The translations under genes and the position numbers were made by a program. Below the pieces are notes generated by a model that was given only the letters and a program-made list of their open reading frames with translations, was not told the origin of the DNA and did not search any database. From the NCBI GenBank assembly GCA_016748015.1, contig JAAOMT010000479.1, positions 60,198 through 124,197 on the forward strand: a stretch of DNA of 64,000 bases. Reading direction: 5' to 3'. Source of the DNA: Geosiphon pyriformis (Eukaryota > Glomeromycota > Glomeromycetes > Archaeosporales > Geosiphonaceae). Shown piece after piece: positions 56,516 to 64,000 of this stretch (position 1 is the stretch's first letter; every line of letters starts with the position of its first letter).

Positions 56516-57589
56516 ATAAGCTTCAAAACTTGGAAAATACACATTAATATTATTAAGATAGACAACTATTAATTGCTATAAAAGTTTTTTATAAACAACA
56601 TTCATAAATTACTGGAATGTTGTTGGTATATTACAAAGTTTAAATGACATAATATTGAATTTGTAATTTTTTTTTGGATAGTAAATGCTGTTTTTAATTG
56701 GTTTTTGGGATCTATTTAACTTGCTAGTATCTGCTTTCCAAGTCTAAAGTTAAGAAAAACTTGATTTTTTTCAGAGCATTTAGCATATTGTTAATTCTTG
56801 GTAAAAAATATATATCTCTAATCATGACACTATTTAATTGACAATAATTAACACAAAATTTAATTTTTCTATTTTTTTTTTAGCCAAAACTATTAATGAA
56901 GCCCAAAAACTTTTTGATGATTAAATAAGTTTATTTTTGAGCATTTGTTGTATTTTTTCTTTGATAAATTAGTGGCTGGCAAGTAAAACTTAGTAAGTTT
57001 GTTATCATTTTGGTAAAGCATTTTCTGTGTAGATTTGATGCTGAACAATATCTGTTTTTCTTAAATTATTGTTGTTTCTAACAAATATGTCAATATATTT
57101 AACAATTAATTGTTTTAATTGTCTTTGTTGTTGGGATTCTAAGGAATTCATGTTGATTTAAAAGAGTTTTTTTTCAAGAGGTAGTAATTTTCAGTAGTAA
57201 AAGTGATGTTGAGATTTTGAAAGTAAAGTATGTTTTACAATTTTAATAAAATTAGAAACAGTTTGAGAGGTTTCATCTTAAAAAATATTGCTATATATGA
57301 TTTTTATTTTTATTTTATTTAATAAAATAATAAGATAGTTGTTGAAATTATAGAAAATAACTCAAAATTTTTTCATTTTTTTTGGAATATAAATATTTAG
57401 AATTGTGATTTTGTGTTTTAAACAAATTTGTTTATTGGATTTAAAGATTTGTTGAGTGGTAGTAGGCTTAAAACAAGTGTAGATTTCGTGGTGTTCTCTA
57501 AAAAGTAAAATGGTAATTGGTTGGGAAAGTTGAAGAATTTGGTGAAATTCATTTTGTACATTAAAAACTATGTTTACTGAAACTGTAAA

Positions 57590-57990
57590 TTATTCAGTTA
57601 AACCAAAACTTTGGGTTTCTTTTTTGCTTTTTTCTAATTGTTCTCTGTTGTTAATTGATTATAAACCTAAAATATTAATTAAAAATAAATAAATCGCTTG
57701 AGCAATCTTCTCTGCATGTTCAATTTTGAATGATTTATTGGTATCATTTTGTAATATTATAATAATATTGCCTGTGTATTCTGTATCTATAGCTCTTTTT
57801 CTGACATTAATTTTTTTACTGACCAGAGATGATTGAGAAGCAATTTAAACTATTGCTTCTGATAAGATTTTAAAAACAATTTTTAAGTTAATCTTTGTTA
57901 AAGATTTTGGTTGGAAGACCAAAGTATTTTTTTCAGATCATATTTAGCATCTATTTTGTGTAATTTTTCTGATTTAATTCCTTAACTATT
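57590..57990 (-). pseudogene. G3 dUTPase domain relic
   Basis: The minus strand reads IDAKYDLKK (motif I, AGYDL type). After one frameshift come ASQSSLVSKKINV (motif II region), AIDTEYTGNIIIILQND (motif III), AEKIAQAIYL (motif IV) and, at about 57600, TQSFGLTE (motif V, GFGSTG type). Order and spacing match trimeric dUTPases, which convert dUTP to dUMP. The domain lies directly upstream of RT. Gly-to-Arg/Lys/Glu changes fit G-to-A decay. Confidence 0.7.
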
Positions 57991-58343
57991 GTTGTTGAAA
58001 TATTTGAGTTGTATGGCAGGCTAATTTTTAGTGAAGTAGATTAGTATTATTGTAATTTTTTTTTTTGGTTTAGGTTTTCCAAATTTGATTTTGTTTTTAT
58101 TATTTTTATTGGGCAGGAGAATATTAATTACATAGTATTCTAGACACTATTAGTTATTATAAAGCATAGTATATTCTTTATATAGCTGAATGTTTATTTG
58201 CTTTAATTGTTGAATTTAAGCTTTTTTGGTCAGATATACATAACTTGTGATTTGATGATAGGTTTTTATTTTATTTTTATAATTAAATTCTGTTAATTTT
58301 ATTATATATTTAATGTATCTTGCTTCTTTTATTTGACATATAT

Positions 58344-59209
58344 TGCTACTCATAAAATATAGAAATTATATATTAATACATAAATTAGCCAATCAAAATA
58401 AGACATAATAAAAGTAGAATTCCAAAATTTCTTTCAAAGAAATCACAGAATTCTAGGATTTTTCTTGGAGAATTACAGAATTTCAGAAATTTTAGAATTC
58501 TTGACTAGAGAATTAAAAAATTTAAAAAATCTCATATAACAAAATTATGTATATATAACAGTAATATTAGAAGCAGAAAGAGCAGAATTCTCCAGCTAAA
58601 ATTCTTAGTTTAGAATATCCAGTTTCAATTCTCATTTATCTTTTTATACAATAATATTCTATGACTTAAAGTAGAAATATTAAATATTAATAAAATATTT
58701 GTTACTATTACAACTTATCTTTTTGCTATTAGCAAATTATGTTGATTATTACTAATACTTAATTATACTGGACCAATAACTCTTAATAATAGTTATTAAC
58801 AAAATACTAAATTTTCTTGTTTTAGCTTATTTTTTTATTTTTTTTTATTTTTTTTTATTTTTATTTTCTTTTTTTGTTGTTTATTTACTAAATTAATTAA
58901 AAAAAATTAATGTACAAAGTATTAATGTCAGAATATAGCACTGGTAAAAGACCTAGAAATAAAAATAGACTCTTAGAATTGAGAATAGCTTACTAAGAGA
59001 TTGCCAGCCACCAAGCCAAGAAAAAAATTGACGGAATTGTGATTCTAAAAGGCTATTGAAAACAATTATTAAATCTCTGTTCATTATACAAAAGACTCAA
59101 TCAAAATTTTCAGATTAAAATCTTCAAATATTACTAACAATATTAGCTATTGAACACCAAGTTACAGGTTTGTTATTTGTTTCTAGACCCCAAATAATTA
59201 CCTGTAACA
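58344..59209 (+). repeat. G4 5' LTR (family 2)
   Basis: It begins TGCTACTCATAAAATATAG (decayed TGTTAC) and ends CCTGTAACA. Its 866 bp align with the inverted solo LTR at 55668-56515. The sequence TTTGGTGTTCTCTG follows at once and is a plausible primer-binding site (the G2 equivalent is TTTAGTGCTCTCCC). Confidence 0.82.
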
Positions 59210-59279
59210 TTTGGTGTTCTCTGTAAGGTATAATCTTACAGAGAACCAGCACTAATAACAACTATTTAAAAGTAGCAAA

Positions 59280-60830
59280 ATCTGAAAGAAAAGGAACAAA
59301 TTATCTAAAATTTACTCAATTTTTATTTTAACACTATTGTTAACAATTAAGATTAACTAACAACCAACTATTAGCAGAATCAGTCTTCAACTTTTATTTT
59401 AATGAAAAAATTAAATATTTTCTAAGAAAACCAGTAAAAATAGAAACAGCAAAAAGAAATTTCTACAGTGAATTAATTCAATATACCAGTTTACTATTAA
59501 ACTACAACTTTGCACTAATCATTACTGAAATTAACAGAAAAATTAAAAATCACATTCAACAAACATTTTCTATTACTTATGCAAAAAAAAACAAAGAAAA
59601 ACTACAAACACCAGCAAAAACTCCAAAGCAAATACAATTACCTACTTAGAAAAAACAAAGAGTTAATTTACCAACTAATTTATCATATCATCACATATCT
59701 GAAAATACTATCAATATAATATTAACAGGCATGTTCACAGTAAATGTAACAAACTCATTAAACAAACTTTTATTCTAAAGTAAACAAAAGAAAGCAGAGT
59801 TATTAGAAATCTATGGTAATTATTTTGAGAAATTTAAATTGTGATTTCCAATATTATTAGGATTTTGATTATCACCACTTCAACCAAATTTCAAAACTAC
59901 TAGTTCTTGGGAAATAATGAAATTAGAAGAAGAAAACAAAGATTAAGAATTTAATTATCAAAATCCAATTCTGGAAAACCTGAAAATACAAACTCCAATT
60001 ATTTCAACTTAGCAAAAATCAAAACAATCCAAACATCACTCTTATTGTTCTCTAAAACTTACCTCCAGTAATTGTAATCAATTTACTATCAGTTTCACTA
60101 ATTGCCAAATAGCAACAACAATAGCTATAACTACTACTTTAGCAATAACTTCAACAACAACTACAATAACAACAATCATTATCATTAGTACCAATGGCTT
60201 ATGCTCCAATTGCCAAACTCGAAAAAGTCACTAATGAAGAAGACAATGTCCAAGTATGACTCAATAACATAGAAAAAGCCATCATTGTTAATAGATGGGA
60301 TGACACCAGAGCATTATAAGCAATTCCATATTTTCTTCAGAATACTGCTAATTTATGGTATCAAAGTCTGATTCAGAAATCCCAAGATTTTAATACATTT
60401 AAAGTTGAATTTTTGAGATATTTTAATAACAATAATAGCATTAATCATCTAGCCAATATTTTTACTATTATCAAACAAAAAAAAAACTGAAGCAGTTACC
60501 ATTTATCTAGAATGCTTCTACAGAAATCTGTGCCAAATACAAACAATTGACATAGATTACTTTACAGTACCACAGATCTTGAATCAATTCATATAAGACC
60601 TACATAACAGTTTATTATAATGAGTATGTATAATACACCCAAATATACTTTAAAACACAGTTATCTACACCAAAAACTTTGAATCAACTAAATTAGAAGC
60701 CAATCATACACAAGCTATAAATCTAGTAATAAACAGATCATCTGACTTGGACTCAAAATTAAAACAGTTTAGCAATTCAATTAATCAGAAATTAGAAAGA
60801 TACTTAGCTAACAACAATTAAGTAATATAT
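59280..60830 (+). pseudogene. G4 gag relic
   Basis: An N-terminal frame reads NQLLAESVFNFYFNEKIKYF and KIKNHIQQTFSITYAKKN. A low-complexity ACA/ATA-rich stretch (60100-60190) follows. The capsid region reads NVQV-stop-LNNIEKAIIVNRWDD, then IPYFLQNTANLWYQSLIQKS and FNTFKVEFLRYFNNNN. That LWYQSL...F..FK.EFL..F pattern is typical of Ty3 capsids. Several stops and at least one frameshift are present. No zinc knuckle could be read clearly. Confidence 0.68.
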
Positions 60831-61419
60831 TAACTATCACAACATTATGACAATTCCAGAGCTTTTAATAAGTACCAAAATCAGTCACATCCTATATCAT
60901 TGTCAAATTGTCAATTGTGGCAACAAGAGACACATATCTGCGACAATTGTTGTAAACAAAGTCACATCAAGATTAACTGTCATGTCAAAATTAATAATTA
61001 ATAATCGGGAAATCAACATTAAAACTCCAATTGCTGATTTTCAACTCTGAATTACCAGCCAAATAAAAATCTGTATCAACTCTATTACATTCCAATAACA
61101 CAACAAGCAATATACTTACCACCAAATTATCAAACTTTAATACTAGTGATATATCAACTGCAGTCACAGGTCATTTATTAATCCCAACAATTCCAAACAC
61201 TACCACAAAATCCAGTTTAAATATCTGAAAATCTAAGACTGAGAATTATTCGTACCTAACAAAACTATTTAAGTCTCCTGGTTATTCCAGAAAACACCAA
61301 ACTCAGCAAACAGAAACTCAATCAAACCCAACTACTTACCAATAATATATCTTTAGCAATTATTACTAAAAATAAATTACTTATCATCATCTTCCCCTTT
61401 GAACTGAAAAAACCAGTCA

Positions 61420-61870
61420 AAATGTTGCTATTTAATAGAGCTGCTCTGGAATCAAAACTCATTACTACAATATATACCAATACCAAAGTTGATAGAAAGT
61501 TTATGAAACTAATCCTAAACAGTAGATTAGCTGGCAGCATCATTACATAACAACTCATGAACCAATTAAGTTGCTGAGTTGATCATACTATCAGTGTTAG
61601 AATTATTATTACTAATAAAATGACAAAAACGTTCATTGATAAGATTGATGACTTTCTATTTGAAGTCAATAGCATTATCACACTTATAGAAGTCCTTATC
61701 ATAGAAGCCACACAGTATCAAGCTCTAGTTAGTAATGACTGGCTGTTTAAGACCAATGCCATACTTAATTGAATTACCCAAGAATTACAACTAAGCCAGA
61801 ATAGTCAGAACATTTAAGTATCAGCCACTTGTGGTCATTTCAAGACTACCACCAATTAACAACTGCTAAT
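61420..61870 (+). pseudogene. G4 aspartic protease relic
   Basis: KFMKLILNSRLAGSIIT (from about 61500) corresponds to the retropepsin DSG loop; the Asp has become Asn and Gly has become Arg, both G-to-A. FLFEVNSIITLIEVLIIEAT and YQALVSNDWLFKTNAILN follow, matching the G2 protease. The active site is lost. Confidence 0.72.
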
Positions 61871-62079
61871 TGAATTTGAAGAAAAAGAAAAAAAATCTAC
61901 CTAAGAAATGTATTAGATATTATGGGCTGAGAAAAAACACAATAAATTACTACCAGTATTTACATAAAAAGAAAAAAGAAAAGGGAAGAAAAAAGAAGAA
62001 AAAAACTCCAGGCAACTACTTTCACATATATCTTATATATCACTGCTACTCAATACCAATCAAACTATCATTGACCAAA

Positions 62080-62300
62080 ACTAATTTGCATTGATTGTGG
62101 CAAAAAATTGTCAACAATGGATGCATGTTGTGGTGATAATAAAAAATAGCCAATAGTAACAAAATATTACTGTTACCCATGTATTCTTAAACACTTTGGA
62201 TAACCAAAAAGACAAAACAAATAAGACAATGAATTTTGTTTTACATGTGGAACAATTCTTTCTGATGAAAGAGTGTGAAACAACATTTTTGGATGAGGGG
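62080..62300 (+). pseudogene. G4 Cys-rich segment after protease
   Basis: The frame reads CIDCGKKLSTMDACCG, then YYCYPCI, then CFTCGTILSDERV and MCDKIC. It aligns with the G2 segment CKNCHKKLSSMGACIS, CYYCKSC and VCDQTCQYALLI. The CxxC pairs suggest zinc binding. Stops separate the blocks. I do not know a named domain for it. Confidence 0.55.
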
Positions 62301-62870
62301 GAATGTGTGATAAAATATGTTAGTACACAATTTTAATCAATAATTGGGTACAAAAAAGGACTCCAATTAATAATGCCTGAAAACAAGCACTATAATGCCT
62401 GAAAGTACCTATATAATGAACATAAAATCTGAAGAATAACAAGTGCCAAAATTAAAGGTGCTTTTCTCAACAAACTGCTGAAAATTAAGAATAATTCATT
62501 CACATTACTCAAACCAGAATACATTCTTACTTTTGACATCTTTGATAATGTTGAGAATAATTTAGAACACTTTTATGAACACTATTAAAATCTGGCATCT
62601 ATACAAGAAAAGCAAAAACAGCATTTAGAAAAGCTAAAAACCTAACTATATAATTATTGTTTAATACCATGTGACTTTCAGTATTATAATGATTGTGATC
62701 TTATTTACAATTTACCACCACAAATAATCTATTTGATCTCTAAAAAAAAAGAACCAATCAGCAAATATACAGCAAAATCAGGATCAAAATTCAATCTCAA
62801 TTCAAACTCTAATAATGATGACAATTATAATCTTAACTTTGTTTAAAATGACAATAACAACAACATTAAT

Positions 62871-63500
62871 ATGGACTCCAATTCAAACTCAGAACAATAT
62901 ATTACACTCCCAGATTTTTCAAAGGAGCAAGAACTCAAATTGTTCAGCAATAATGATGAAGATATTATGCCAGAACATGTGCATAATATTAATACAGGAT
63001 TTGATTTTAGATATCTCAGAAAAGTTGCCATCAAATTAGAACTACATTCACACACTTATATAGATCTGAAATTAGCAATGGAAATACTGGCAACAACTAT
63101 GGTTCAATTAGCATCTAGATTTAGTTTAGTGAAAAAAAAAATCAACATCAGAAAAGAAATAATTGATGCAGGATACATAAGAAATATTATTGCAATGCTA
63201 TAAAATAATTCAGAAAAACCATATATTATTAAACCAAATAAAAAGATAGCACAAACAATATTCTTATCTTTGGTGAAAATAGTTCAGTCAGTGTTAATGG
63301 GAACAAAAAAAGAATTAGGAATCACAGCCAGAGAAAAAAATAGATTTGGATCCATAAGTAGAATAGATATACTAGTTAATATAGCAGAGAAAAAAGTTAT
63401 TGACAAGAGAAAAATTATCTCCATCTATCAATTAATTTCTATTCTATTATATGACCAGTATTTAATAGTTATAGAAAAGAAAATAGAAGATCAGTTCTAG
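62871..63500 (+). pseudogene. G4 dUTPase domain
   Basis: All five dUTPase motifs appear in order in one frame: I, NTGFDFRYL (about 62990-63015); II, ASRFSLVKKKINI; III, EIIDAGYIRNIIAML; IV, KPNKKIAQTIFLSL; V, EKNRFGSISRID (GFGSTG type). Only one stop interrupts them (TAA 63201-63203, expected CAA). The enzyme would hydrolyse dUTP and lower uracil in cDNA. Substitutions such as Gly-to-Lys/Arg in motifs II, III and V would abolish activity. The domain sits between the Cys-rich segment and RT, as in G3. Confidence 0.78.
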
Positions 63501-64000
63501 ATTTTTGAAACAAAAGCTATTATTTATGAATTAGGAAAGATTGCTATTATCAATTTCTACATACTAGCTAAAAATAACAAACACATCAAGATTCCTATTT
63601 ACAACACAATTGAAAACACTATTGAAATATTAAACAAAACTACCATTGAATATTTGAGCACTGAAGTTGAAGACCAACTATTAAAGACCATTCCAGATTT
63701 TTCACAACTTTGCAAATATGTGGATATCACATCACAAACAATATATGGACAAAAGAAATGTTATTTACTTTAATCAAAACAATTAGAACAAATGAACTTG
63801 AGAAACCTAGACTTACTTCAATAAATACAGTTCAAGATATTGCTTAACAATTTCACTGACATCTTTGCCAGTAAAAATGAATTTGGCAGAACTAACATTA
63901 TCTAGTACCAGATCAAGACGAAAAATACAATGCCAATTAAACAAAGAGCATATAAAGTACTATCAGCCAGCCATAAAATCATCTGACAGAAAATCAATCA
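63501..64000 (+). pseudogene. G4 pol linker and RT N-terminus (cut by window end)
   Basis: The frame of the dUTPase continues through several transition stops. It reads HIKIPIYNTIENTIEILNKT, then IPDFSQLCKYVDITSQTIYG, then LLNNFTDIFASKNEFGRTN and AYKVLSASHKII, which is the start of a Ty3 RT. The catalytic palm lies beyond the window. Confidence 0.75.

Larger units (their letters stand above)
52073..58343 (-). mobile_element. Gypsy G3, 3' part with solo LTR insertion
   Basis: Reading on the minus strand from 58343, there is a post-protease segment (58343-58000), dUTPase (57990-57590), RT (about 57140-56516 and 55667-55400), RNase H (55400-55000), integrase (54800-53900), ORF3 (53520-53040) and a 3' LTR (53026-52073). 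A solo LTR (55668-56515) sits in the RT. The upstream half is cut off by G4 at 58344 and would lie beyond the window. Decay is heavy; domains are recognised by patches. It is the same family as G1 by colinear sequence. Confidence 0.82.
58344..64000 (+). mobile_element. Gypsy G4, 5' part, runs off the window
   Basis: Order: 5' LTR (58344-59209), gag (59280-60830), protease (about 61420-61870), Cys-rich segment (62080-62300), dUTPase (62979-63380) and the RT N-terminus (63770-64000, cut by the window). It is inserted into G3. From 62871 to 64000 the coding frame is unbroken apart from TAA, TAG and TGA codons that replace CAA, CAG or CGA. The LTR belongs to family 2, the same as the solo LTR at 55668. 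Confidence 0.85.

Noticed and set aside
61870-62094. Lys-rich 74-codon plus-strand frame
   Set aside because: It lies in the G4 pol spacer in an A-rich purine run; the conserved Cys-rich reading is in neighbouring sequence. Probably fortuitous.

Overview
This is an extremely AT-rich eukaryotic window filled with decayed transposable elements. I found no intact host gene, tRNA, rRNA or CRISPR array. The mix of Tad/I-like LINEs (APE endonuclease, reverse transcriptase, RNase H), Ty3/Gypsy elements with a dUTPase domain, a hAT element and a DDE transposase relic in a strongly AT-biased background suggests a fungus. An arbuscular mycorrhizal fungus (Glomeromycotina) is my best guess. That placement comes from family resemblance only; no search was run.

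Layout. 1-8 kb: moderately AT-rich non-element DNA with a 2.4-2.7 kb tandem duplication (1704-4080 / 4081-6739) and a DDE transposase relic (about 7262-7930, minus). 8-11 kb: very AT-rich DNA with a duplicated 700 bp repeat (R1). 11.1-20.0 kb: LINE A (+), split by a hAT element (16249-19353) with an 8 bp target-site duplication, and followed by an inverted R1 arm. 22.2-26.7 kb: Gypsy G1 (+), 5'-truncated, with its 3' LTR. 26.7-32.2 kb: LINE B (+), 5'-truncated and split by a solo LTR (27014-27981). 33.5-43.6 kb: LINE C (+), interrupted by the 5' half of Gypsy G2 (-, 38446-42653). Inverted AT-rich arms lie on both sides of LINE C. 45.0-51.8 kb: LINE D (-), the youngest and most GC-rich copy, full length with a 14 bp target-site duplication and poly(A). 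52.1-58.3 kb: Gypsy G3 (-), carrying a solo LTR (55668-56515) and cut at its upstream end by Gypsy G4 (+, 58344 to the window end).

The four LINE copies look like the same family at four stages of decay (D, C, B, A). Reading D in frame shows the process: ORF1 and ORF2 keep their frames for about 6.5 kb with no frameshift, and all seven premature stops are explained by single C-to-T or G-to-A changes. G1 ORF3 and the dUTPase-RT part of G4 show the same pattern. This looks like RIP-like or methyl-cytosine deamination decay.

The most notable biology is the Gypsy lineage. It has gag, a CCHC knuckle, an aspartic protease, an unusual cysteine-rich segment, a dUTPase with all five motifs, RT, RNase H and integrase with a GPY/F-like tail. 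It also has a third ORF in the env position, seen in two independent copies. In the LINEs, ORF1 and ORF2 overlap by a conserved ATGA stop-start.
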